Positions 1-9,614 of a DNA stretch of 64,000 nucleotides are shown here, one piece after another; positions within the stretch are counted from its first letter, which is position 1; each line of letters starts with the position of its first letter. Origin of the DNA: Acephala macrosclerotiorum. Taxonomy: Eukaryota; Ascomycota; Leotiomycetes; Helotiales; Mollisiaceae. The stretch spans positions 248,001 through 312,000 of the forward strand of contig MU119231.1 of the NCBI GenBank assembly GCA_014904845.1, written 5' to 3'. The notes under the pieces are model-generated. The model saw nothing but the letters and a program-made list of their open reading frames with translations, did no database searches and was not told the DNA's origin. A program made the translations under genes and the position numbers.

Positions 1-389
1 ACAAGATGCGAAAGGAAAGATAGAAGTCGAGTGCTTCTAATCACATGAAATGCACTTGATGACTATGACTTGCTTGCCTTGAGGTGCCAGAACCACTTTA
101 TGTTGATCGTGCAGCCTCCTGAAACAAAACAAAAAGCCTTGGAAAGCTTAGGCACCAGGGTGATGATAAGTAGGAGAGACATGATCCTCTTGCCTCCAAC
201 ATCCTAATTACATCCTGAACAAAGAATATTACAGAAAAAATTTCTGAGCTCCATGGACATCCACATACCGCGAAGAGACACTTCCAAGCGTTCGGAGAAA
301 TAATGTATAAGTATAATGCTTTAGGCTCAGCAGTGAATGATCCCATCTTTGCTCTCACACTTGTGCGATCCACCCACAAGAGCTTCAAA

Positions 390-1226
390 ATGGACAACTC
401 CAACAAACCAGCCTCGGGCTCAATGATGCCATCACCAACACCCAAACCCTCAACCGACATGTGTAACGGGACAGAGGAACCCTTGCAACCCATCACACAA
501 GACACTGAAACCCTTAGAGCCACTTCTATGCGTTCAACCCCTAACATCACCATAACAGCAGCCAGTACCGATGATCTCACTCTACTCACCAGTCACCCGC
601 ACCCACTTCTCTCTCCCATACCCTCTCCCTATTCTCCTCCCAAAACATTCGAAGCGATCCTCACCAGAACAGCAGCCGCCACGCCAATTACTCGAATTGA
701 GTCCTCACCTTTCTTACCAACTCCTTCACGGACTAAGTCAGCATCTTTCAAACAGACCACGCAAGTCGAAGAAAGAAAGCTAACGGAGTTCACTTGCCAA
801 AACCCTCAACTCACTGCCTGCATAAATGAATTGGAATCGCCGATGACGAATGCAAAGGAGTTGGACAAGGACAAGGGCAGGGAAGAAATGCTAGTAGCTA
901 GGGAAGAGAGTGTGAAAAGGAGGGAAGAAATGGTAGCGTACAGAGAGGAAATGGTTAGGGAAAGGGAGGCGGGGGTGAAGAGGAGGAGTGTGATTTGGCA
1001 TGCCGACGGGTCGGAGAGGGACACAAATGAATTAATACATGAGCAGAGACGTGAGAAGGGTTGGAAGCCAGTTGATGACAATGAAGAGGTGGCGGATGGG
1101 GAATGGAGGGAGAACAGTGAGAGTCGAGATATACCTAAACGAAGCTTGAAGTGGTTGGAGCATATTTTGGGATTGAAAAGTGGAGGTGGTCGGAAATTGA
1201 GGAAGAGGAGGAGTGCGGTTAGATGA
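390..1226 (+). CDS. Hypothetical protein with C-terminal heptad-like coiled coil (278 aa)
   Basis: No family recognised. The N-terminal ~170 residues are Pro/Ser/Thr-rich and probably disordered, with a short PPKTFEAIL motif near residue 90. Then comes a charged region with a near-regular 7-residue pattern (REEMLVA, REESVKR, REEMVAY, REEMVRE), a predicted coiled coil. The C-terminus is very basic (GRKLRKRRSAVR). I chose the ATG at 390 over an in-frame ATG at 303 because the related copy 1.2 kb downstream starts in the same context (TTCAAAATGGAC versus TTCGACATGGAG), and a TATAAGTATA-like element lies upstream of both. Intronless. The pair looks like a tandem duplication in which this copy stayed open. 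It could be a lineage-specific orphan; function unknown. Confidence 0.6.
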   Translation: MDNSNKPASGSMMPSPTPKPSTDMCNGTEEPLQPITQDTETLRATSMRSTPNITITAASTDDLTLLTSHPHPLLSPIPSPYSPPKTFEAILTRTAAATPITRIESSPFLPTPSRTKSASFKQTTQVEERKLTEFTCQNPQLTACINELESPMTNAKELDKDKGREEMLVAREESVKRREEMVAYREEMVREREAGVKRRSVIWHADGSERDTNELIHEQRREKGWKPVDDNEEVADGEWRENSESRDIPKRSLKWLEHILGLKSGGGRKLRKRRSAVR

Positions 1227-1578
1227 GGGAGATGTGAAGCAAGCCATCATATCTAGGCTAACTACTTCAACTTACTCCCTTGAGCGTTAGCTCGACATCG
1301 TTTGAGGTCTCTGAACGAAATAAGATCCAAGATCTAAGATAGCGAGAGCCATGAACATGTACCCTTACTCGCCTCCTGAGTCCAGGGTACTTGCCTGCAG
1401 CAAGACAAATGACCTCGTCACAGAAACTTCGAGCTTTCGATAGACTTCTACATGCTAAAATAAGAGGATTCGAGAATATATAAGTATACCACTTGAGAGC
1501 ACCACACCAAACAATCAGCATCATCACCGATCCAACATCCTTACACGGATCTGCATTTACATCACCTCTTCCTTCGAC

Positions 1579-2281
1579 ATGGAGAACTCTAGAATGCCAC
1601 GCAGCGAGAGATGCACGCCAGACAGCTCCAGAAGCATCATATCAACTGTACCTTTTCCACCCTTCATCGACGAAATGGTACCCCTCGAATCCATCCATGC
1701 CCCTCGCGCACCTCCAAAGACCTTCGACGAGATGTTATCCAACGGACCCAATGCGTTGGCCAACCCCAAATCCAAACTCACCATATCTAATTTCATCACT
1801 TCACCACAACCCTCAGAAATGACCTCAAAACCCCCACAACAAGCACCGTGTCTAGATCCCAATTTCCAACATGACCAAGGCTCGCTAGTCGAAAGCGACA
1901 ATGAGCGCAGGCAAAGGCTCGAGCTAGCATACACAAACTACACTCTTATACAAAGCCCGCAAAGATGCCAGGAGGTGAGATACCGGCATCAAAAGAATAT
2001 GCCAGGAACTGGGAAGAGAAAGATAGGAACAAAGAGAAGCGATTTGAAAATTATGCCAGGGAGGAAAGGAATGGAAAAAGGAGGAGACCGTGGAGTTGGA
2101 AGGGGATGACAAGGAGATGACGAGACGATGGAGGCCGAGAGAGAAGGAGGGTGGAAGTGAAAGTGGTTGGATGGAAGATGGGGATGGGGACGAGGAGAGA
2201 GAATCAGGGGGTTCTTTGTGGAAGAGGGTGACGTTGAAGTTGAGTGGAAGCGCGAGAAATTTGACGATGCGGTTGAGATGA
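1579..2281 (+). pseudogene. Frameshifted tandem relative of the 390-1226 gene
   Basis: The ATG at 1579 opens 176 codons to a stop at 2109. The start (MENS versus MDNS) and the PPKTFDEML motif match the upstream gene. The expected charged coiled coil is not in this frame: it appears in another frame around 1970-2110 (ARNWEEKDRNKEKRFENYAR), and a third frame continues with an acidic stretch and a basic end to 2281 (LWKRVTLKLSGSARNL), comparable to the C-terminus of the first copy. The simplest reading is a duplicate broken by at least two indels. An alternative is a real 176-aa protein with a different tail, or an unrecognised short intron near 1975-2010. I see no good splice pair there. Confidence 0.5.
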
Positions 2282-2496
2282 TGGCTAAGTAGTGATATTT
2301 GGTTCGACTCAGGGGGTGGTTACGAATGGCTTGTGATGAAAATGTTTAGCGTCCTCAAGAGCAGACTTCCCATCTCGTCCACTGATGTGTGATGCTTTCG
2401 CAGCTATCAGGCGCCGGGAACAATCGTTTCTGATCCGACTTAGAAACGGTTCCAAAACGGTTCAGGACTTGCTAAATCCAAGTCAAATGCGGTGTG

Positions 2497-2700
2497 TATA
2501 AAAAGCCATATAGTCGAGGTACGCCAACCTATCAAAATCGTAAAATCGCATATTATTAAAAATTATTATAACGCTAATATAAAGTTTAAATAAATAAAAA
2601 TTGAATAAAAATTAAACTTAAAATAAAAATTTTAAATTTGCGATTTTACGATTTTACGATTTTGGTGGGTTGACGCACCTCAACCATATGGCTTGCTATA
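2497..2700. mobile_element. 204-bp inverted-repeat (MITE-like) element with 6-bp target duplication
   Basis: The left arm 2497-2550 and right arm 2639-2700 are imperfect inverted repeats. Both run TATA..AAGCCATAT.GT.GAGGT.CG.CAACC and end inward with AAAATCGTAAAATCGCA. The right arm holds one extra 8-bp ACGATTTT unit. Most differences between arms are transitions. The middle is almost pure A/T without an ORF. The hexamer GGTGTG flanks the element directly at 2491-2496 and 2701-2706, as expected of a target-site duplication. Non-autonomous DNA transposon is the best reading; the superfamily cannot be assigned. Confidence 0.75.
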
Positions 2701-2893
2701 GGTGTGCAACAAAACTTCAGTGAAGCCGTATGATAGGTTGAGAAAGAAAAGTCTCACACTCGTGATAGCGTGATAGTCACGTGAAACACTCACGTCCGAG
2801 CTTATTTCTGGGATTTCAACATTCGTTCAGGATAAGGGCTAGAAGCGCAAATCACTTGTGATCTTCTCCAAATCAATCATTTCAAATCTCACA

Positions 2894-3106
2894 TCATCTG
2901 TGTCTCAGTCTCGTGATCGAAACTCTCACTCGCTTAGGTAAGGACTTGCATCTGCAAAGCCATTTCCCACATCTTCCATTAGTATGGAGAACCTTCTCCT
3001 GCAGGCGGCAATCTTTGTATCTTTCCTCGGAGAATGCGGAGCAGGTGTAGACGCGAGACTTGGTGCACTGGCAAGCATGGTGATAGGTGGTGTAGATTAG
3101 GCACAT
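2894..3106 (-). CDS. Small Cys-rich hypothetical protein (70 aa)
   Basis: Intronless ORF from an ATG at 3106. It begins MCLIYTTYHHACQCTKSR and contains eight cysteines, several in CxC or CxxxxC spacing (CQC, CRC). Such a start, with an aromatic/His run before a CxC motif, resembles short fungal proteins annotated only as hypothetical. No signal peptide is visible, so it is probably intracellular and may bind metal. It is divergently placed to the gene at 3529. It may be longer if an intron lies near the 3' end. Confidence 0.4.
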   Translation of the reverse strand: MCLIYTTYHHACQCTKSRVYTCSAFSEERYKDCRLQEKVLHTNGRCGKWLCRCKSLPKRVRVSITRLRHR

Positions 3107-3528
3107 TTTTGGGTCTGAGGGGGGAGTTGGTTTCGAAGATGGACGTGGATGGAAAGGGAAAATTCAGACGGTGAAGACGAGAGTAGGATTAATTGTCGAG
3201 GGAGAGAACGATGGTTTGGAAAACAATTTAGTGGACAATAGTGAGAAGACACGACAATGGCTTTGTATTGCCCTTTGTCCGTTGACTAATGCCACCCGAC
3301 GCCATTCTTTGTGCAATGCCAACTATCAAAGAGGGGAAGAAAGGCACTGTCGCTTTGTCAAAGCGAAGAACAGAATTGTGTGCCTGTACTGTTACAAAGC
3401 AATATTTTGTCTGCTTGCTATCTTTTCTTCTTACTCTCCACTTCTTACCTCCATTTGACTCACATGCATCCCAACGGCCGAAAAGTTCAGGCCTACATCA
3501 CTTGATAATCTCGACAGCAACTTCAGAT

Positions 3529-4515
3529 ATGACGGACCAAACATCGATGAGACGAAATACTTTACCAGCATTGTTCAACTCAGCAGGTATGAGTATTCCA
3601 CTGACACAACTCCAAGACACGCTGGACGTGCCGGCAATTCCTCGTCGATCCTCGAAGCGACAACTCCAATGCGATCCTCTTCGATCAAACGGGGCGACTC
3701 CACCATCCCCAACTACAGACCTCTTCGTTGATCCCGACTCCGTGATCTGCAAAAGACTGTACCGAGAACGAATGGCAGAGATCCGGTCCGGAGAAGAGGA
3801 GCTATTAGATTACGAATGCGATGATGATGCAGCAAAATTAACTCTGTTCGACAGGCGGCAGTTGAAGAAGATCATTGGTCTGGACTGTAAGAATCCTTTC
3901 TTGGAGCCTAGGACAACCACTTTATCTGGTCGTGGATCTGTGGAGAAAATCTCACCACGATATGTCCAGCCAGCGAGCTACTTCTCGGATGATGATGCAG
4001 AGTCAGAATACTCGGATGACGATAGTAGTGAATTGATGTCACCTATCGAGAACCCGTTTGATGACAACAGATTTCCTCTGTTGAGCATCAGCAGTCTCGA
4101 GAACCTTGTCAACAACCAAATCTTCGCCAACGATATCCTCGATACCTTCGCTGATATGGAAGTCCAACGACTCGTCAATGATACCAAGAATACTGAGCAT
4201 GTACTCGTGGACAACGACCATCTGAGAGGTGAGCCTCTAGTCTTTGACTTGAGGCTTCATGAATGGAAATCAAGTTGCTTCTGTACTCATTGCGAGGGTT
4301 TCAGCAATGGACTTGATTACAATGAACCTCACGATTCGAAGTATTGCCCTTGCCCCGTATGCTTCATGACCCGGCAAAATGCGAGGTGGGCAGAAGAAGA
4401 CAGACTTGATAGAGAAGCTGAAGCGCGGCGAAGGCAGGTCCTAGCCAAGTGGGAGGCAAGCCGTGGATTCAGGAAGCAGCAGGTAAGCGAGACGATGAAG
4501 AAGTGTTTGTTGTAA
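3529..4515 (+). CDS. Acidic hypothetical protein with CxCxxC/CxCxxC motif (328 aa)
   Basis: No known family recognised. I take the ATG at 3529 (MTDQTSMRRN); an in-frame ATG at 3289 would add an unlikely basic leader. Features in order: Ser/Pro-rich N-terminus; a conserved-looking block with DPDSVICKRLYRERMAEI and the acidic LLDYECDDDAAK; an Asp/Ser-rich stretch (FSDDDAESEYSDDDSSE); and a probable zinc-binding pair, SCFCTHC followed about 17 residues later by CPCPVC. An Arg/Glu-rich helix (EEDRLDREAEARRRQ) follows. The stop at 4513-4515 may not be the true end: another frame continues as an acidic tail to 4595 (see findings). Confidence 0.6.
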   Translation: MTDQTSMRRNTLPALFNSAGMSIPLTQLQDTLDVPAIPRRSSKRQLQCDPLRSNGATPPSPTTDLFVDPDSVICKRLYRERMAEIRSGEEELLDYECDDDAAKLTLFDRRQLKKIIGLDCKNPFLEPRTTTLSGRGSVEKISPRYVQPASYFSDDDAESEYSDDDSSELMSPIENPFDDNRFPLLSISSLENLVNNQIFANDILDTFADMEVQRLVNDTKNTEHVLVDNDHLRGEPLVFDLRLHEWKSSCFCTHCEGFSNGLDYNEPHDSKYCPCPVCFMTRQNARWAEEDRLDREAEARRRQVLAKWEASRGFRKQQVSETMKKCLL

Positions 4516-4595
4516 ACATGCCTGAGGAAGATGAGGATGAGGACAATGTCGTATCGAGCATGGTAATGGGCGGTCTTCGAAGTCCTGATGAATGA

Positions 4596-6092
4596 TATAC
4601 TATCACCAATAAGCAGAAAAGTAAGTAAAACAAGGGCAAGAACAGTAATCTTTCCCCCACTCTCTCTCCGAAATCAATAGAAAATTTCGCTCCTAACAGA
4701 GTCATTCAACATGAATCCTGCCCAATGTGACGTCGGTCTCGTGACTTGGCAAGATATTTTCGCTGAACACACCATGGTGGCCACAACTCGGCGAAACAAG
4801 AAAAGCCGTCAAAGGCCACTTGAAGCTCTTGTGAGAAGTGGGTTCGTCCCCACGATCTCCTTCGATAGCGTTGTGCATATCGGTGGCCAGACCGCACGGG
4901 CCTGCCGGCCCCTCGTAATTATGCTCGCAGAAAGTGTTTGACAGCTCGCCACGCTTATCTACGCCCAAAACCAGGGGTCCATTTTCAACGAGTGGCTGAA
5001 AAATTTGCATGAGGGATCTCCCCAACGACCGGTTATTCCCGCTGTCGCCGGGTTGAGGACGAGGATGAGATATTGTTTCTGTAGTGCAGCGGTGAAGTGA
5101 AGCAGCGAGAATTGATGTTTTTATGACAATTGTTGGCGGCGAGATTGCGGTTCCACTGCAAAACAAGTCATGTGATCCTCCACCGTTTAGCAGTGTGCAG
5201 CTAAGAGCTCTCAAAGTGGGGCAGGGCAATCTGGAGATGGTCGAATTCTCTTGCCAACATGCCGTCAACTAGGAGTGGAGTTTGGAGAAGGATTGAAGCT
5301 TGGGCTGGACGGAGAAATACACCGAGATGCACCATATACTGGTACTGGCTGAACTCAAAGCGCATGTTTGGTGATTTGCCTCTATCGTGGAGGAGTTGAG
5401 ATCTTCCTATCAACATCAACCCCGCATAACAATTGGATTTTCATGTGTGTTCTGCAAGTGGCAGGAAACGGTGGTGGCAGGGTACAGTGTGAGGTCATAA
5501 ACAGGGGTACCCAGGAATCGCAGGGATGATTTTGCCCCAGGCTTTTCCCTGGTCTGCTCGAGCTCCACCATTCGCTGAAATCCAATCCGCGTCCGAGGGC
5601 AAAGCGGGTTTAGCGACATACTCGTCGCCCGCGAGGAGAAGAGAGAAACTGCTGAGAGCTATCCCGGCTGCTTCCTTCCCCGACTTCCTCTCCTTCTTCC
5701 TTTAACTACAAGATATTTCTATCTGTTTCCCTCACAGATTGTTTGTTGTGCCAGAACTGACATACTTCTTTCATTTGAAACTTCTTAATTGACGTCTGTA
5801 AGTACGCATCGTCCCGTCCAGCAATCGCAATCCACATGCGCCGAACTGCAGAAAGCTGATCTGATCATGTGGGGAAAGCTTTAGAGCACCGTCAGAGCTC
5901 TCCAATACCACAACCTCAATTCCTGATTCTGGAGAAGGAGCCAGATACTGTTCCTTCCTCGCATTAAGGTCGCGCACGTGTTGGTGAGAAAGCAATCTCG
6001 CAACAGGCCGATCGCGCCATACCAGCGGTCTTCTTTCTCCGCCCTCCACACCACTAAATTCCGTCGCAAAGAGAAACACTCCACAAAACACG
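4596..6092. promoter_or_regulatory. Intergenic region upstream of glycogen synthase
   Basis: About 1.5 kb without a supportable gene. Several open frames exist on both strands (for example 4702-5268 minus), but they lack ATG starts or recognisable content. Pyrimidine-rich sequence at 5670-5770 looks like a promoter or 5' leader. A strong donor-like GTAAGT at 5798-5803 suggests an intron in the 5' UTR of the downstream gene; I could not fix its acceptor. Confidence 0.4.
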
Positions 6093-8401
6093 ATGTCAGA
6101 AGGGAACAGAGACATTCGGAACCACTTTCTCTTCGAGATAGCCACTGAGGTCGCCAACCGAGGTATGTTACACCAAACCCGTTGGAGATTGAGCCACTGA
6201 CTCTGCCACAGTGGGTGGTATCTACTCAGTCATCAAATCCAAAGCTCCTGTGACGACCGCAGAATATGGCGACAGATATACTCTTATTGGGCCTCTCAAT
6301 AGGCAGTCGGTATGGTTGCACCCTTCAGAAGCTGTGCAGACAATGACTAATTTCCGCAGGCTGCTGTTGAGGTCGAAGCACTGACGCCCACGAATCCACA
6401 ACTGGCTGCGACCATAGAGTCGATGGAAGCACGAGGAATTGGCATTGTATACGGTCGCTGGTTGATTGAGGGAGCTCCCAGAGTTATTTTGATCGACACA
6501 AAAACTGCGTACAGATTCTTGGACGAGTGGAAAGCGGATCTCTGGAATACAGCAGGAATCCCATCGCCTCCAGGAGATGACGAGACCAACGAGGCAGTTG
6601 TTTTTGGCTACCTTGTTGCATGGTTCTTGGGAGAGGTATGTGCAGTAATCTCCCGACGATGAGCTAGCTAACATTCTCTAGTTCGTTGCACACGAAAAGA
6701 CCAAGGCTGTTATTGCGCATTTCCACGAATGGTTATCCGGTGTAGCACTTCCACTCTGTAAAAGGCGTCGAATCGACGTTACCACAATTTTCACCACCCA
6801 TGCCACCCTTCTCGGACGATACCTTTGTGCGGGTTCAGTCGACTTCTACAACAACCTACAATACTTCGATGTGGATGCAGAGGCCGGAAAGCGAGGAATT
6901 TACCATCGTTACTGCATTGAGCGTGCTGCTACACACTCTTGCGATGTCTTCACAACCGTTTCCCACATCACTGCATACGAATCCGAGCATCTCTTGAAGC
7001 GAAAACCAGATGGCGTCCTACCCAACGGTCTCAATGTCACCAAATTCTCTGCCATGCACGAATTCCAGAATTTACATCAACAGGCAAAGGAGAAGATACA
7101 CGATTTCGTCCGAGGCCACTTCTATGGACACAATGACTTCGATCCCGAAAACACCCTCTATTTCTTCACTGCCGGTCGATACGAGTACAGGAATAAGGGT
7201 GTGGATATGTTCATCGAGTCCCTGGCACGTCTTAACCACAGACTGAAGGCTGCCGGATCCAAGATGACTGTTGTTGCATTCATTATTATGCCTGCGCAGA
7301 CACAGTCTTTGACAGTCGAAGCACTGAAAGGACAAGCTGTGATCAAGTCATTGCGGGATACGGTTGATGTTATTGAGCGTGGTGTTGGGAAGAGAATCTT
7401 CGAGCGAGCCCTCAAATGGCACGATGGAGACCCAATGCCCGATGAGAAGGATTTGATCACCAGCCAGGACCGAATTCTCCTCCGAAGACGGTTATTCGCC
7501 ATGAAGCGGCACGGCCTGCCACCAATTGTTACCCACAACATGGCAAACGACGCAGAAGACCCAATCTTGAACCAAATTCGCCGAGTCCAGCTCTTCAACC
7601 ACCCTACGGATCGTGTGAAGATTGTCTTCCACCCCGAGTTCTTGAACTCCGCCAACCCAGTTCTGCCAATGGACTACGATGAATTTGTCCGAGGTACTCA
7701 TCTCGGTGTCTTCTCTTCCTACTACGAGCCATGGGGTTACACACCCGCCGAATGTACTGTAATGGGTGTGCCAAGTATTACAACGAATCTCTCAGGTTTT
7801 GGATGCTACATGGAGGAGCTGATTGAGAACTCGACCGATTACGGAATCTACATTGTGGATCGAAGAATGAAGGGTGTTGATGATTCAGTCAATCAGCTCA
7901 CGTCTTTCATGTTCGACTTCGCAGGCAAATCCCGCCGTCAACGTATCAACCAGCGAAACAGAACCGAGCGATTGAGCGATCTGCTGGACTGGAAGAGAAT
8001 GGGTATGGAGTATGTCAAGGCTAGACAATTAGCTCTCCGCAGAGCTTACCCAGCATCCTTCAGCAGTGAAGACGAGGACGACTTCATCCCAGGCATCGAA
8101 CAGAAGATTTCACGCCCGTTCAGTGTGCCAGGTTCTCCAAGAGATAGAAGTGGCATGATGACGCCCGGAGATTTTGCCAGTCTGCAAGAAGGACGAGAGG
8201 GGTTGAGCACCGAGGATTATGTTGCGTGGAAGTTGCCGTAAGTTTGACCAATCAGATAGACTGGGTTGAACTGACAATTTCTACAGTGAGGAAGAAGACC
8301 CAGACGAGTACCCATTCCCCCTCACCCTGCGAGCGAAGAGATCAACGGGTCCCACAAGTCCCGCCGAGCCAGTCATTACGAATGGAAATGGTACCGCATA
8401 A
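6093..8401 (+). CDS. gsy1: Glycogen [starch] synthase, GT3 family (704 aa, 5 exons)
   Basis: Transfers glucose from UDP-glucose to the growing alpha-1,4 chain of glycogen in the cytosol. Exons read as 6093-6162, 6212-6309, 6360-6635, 6682-8237 and 8287-8401, all GT-AG and phase-consistent. The start [20 protein letters not shown] followed by [15 protein letters not shown] is the conserved eukaryotic N-terminus with its UDP-glucose loop. The middle has [26 protein letters not shown] and [17 protein letters not shown]. The C-terminal half has [20 protein letters not shown], the GT3 acceptor/donor region. The end is Ser- and acid-rich ([14 protein letters not shown]), where yeast homologues carry inhibitory phosphosites. 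Length is normal and nothing is missing. The conserved family makes the call firm. Confidence 0.97.
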
Positions 8402-9614
8402 ATCATGATCAATAATAAGGATATGAGCTGCATTGAAAGTATCTGAAGGCGCGCTGCTGGTTGACGGGTGCTGAATTTTGGGGAGAGTGAGAGTGGAGAA
8501 TTAAATGAAGCTGGTGGACGTAGGAAAAAAGAGTGTGATTAATCTTGTACCAAGAGTCGTTTCGTCATTGAGATTACCATTGCTCGCGTTGAGGGTTTTT
8601 ATGCCTGCATAAATGATATTTTGCCCAAGGCCTGCTGCTTTTGCTTTGGATGTGTGTATAATATTCGAGGAATTCAAATTGAGATCGGGTCTGAATCCGC
8701 TGTCGACCATCTCCGAAAATCTCCTTTTTTCGATGTAGGTTAGACTTTGAGTGATCGAAAAACCCCTCTTTTGAAAGATCTTTGGCAAGCGCCTTCAGAC
8801 ATTCTCCTCCTCATTCCTTTGCAAGCAAACTCAGACAATGTAATCCCTTGTAACTTTCGTCTCAATATCCTTCCGTCCCACCCCCTCCAATCGCTCTCTT
8901 CAAGCACCATCCGCTGTCAACTTCCTAATTCAGTTCTTGCACAGATCCTCTTATCACTGGCGGACATGGTCAAAAGACTTCCTACCTTGCAAATGTCAGC
9001 TCAACTGCAGACAAGAACTCAGACCATCAAAGACTGCGCCTCTTGGTCCATTCCCCCACCCCTGAAGTGATCCTTGACACTTGGTTTTCGCTGATGTCTG
9101 GGAACAGGACGGGGAGGGCGATTTTTATACCCTTTGGAGTCTCTTCTCTTCTAATGGAGTCACGTGTCTGATTCGATTTTTCGCTTGCTTTCGAGAAGTT
9201 TGAATGTGTTTGGTACATTACTGGGTTCCAGAAGTCATGATTTACCTTTGAGGTTTGATGATGGAGGGGAGGTGAGAGTCTTCATTCTGCCATCTATTTG
9301 CCTTAGTCTACTTGCTTTCGCTAGTGTTGCTGAGGACGGGTATCTAATTCTAAACACGAGTACAACAAAAAGTCTATCAACTCCTCTGGTAACTCCCCCG
9401 CCGCCCAGAAGTGTAAAATCATCTCATACCAAACACCAGTTCCAGATCTATTCGCCAGATCCAACCTCAAGTTCGAAGTCAAATCCAACCCCAGATCTAA
9501 CGCCAATGCCAATGTCAACGCCAGATCCAACTCCAGATTCAGTATCGAGCGCCTGATCAAACGCCATGTTTATGAGTCCACTTCGCATCAGATCAGATCA
9601 CACCTCGATATCCC
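8402..9614. other. Intergenic, low-complexity stretch
   Basis: No convincing gene. 9440-9545 is a degenerate hexanucleotide-like repeat (variants of CCAGATCCAA). An open frame across it lacks an ATG start and is rich in Pro/Thr/Ser only because of the repeat. 3' UTR and terminator of the glycogen synthase gene should lie just after 8401. Confidence 0.4.

Noticed and set aside
4702..5268. 188-codon minus-strand frame upstream of glycogen synthase
   Set aside because: No ATG at its start and no recognisable content; it lies in a promoter-like region.
9164..9556. 130-codon plus-strand frame
   Set aside because: Starts at GTG; its C-terminal half is a hexanucleotide repeat translated as PDPT-like residues.
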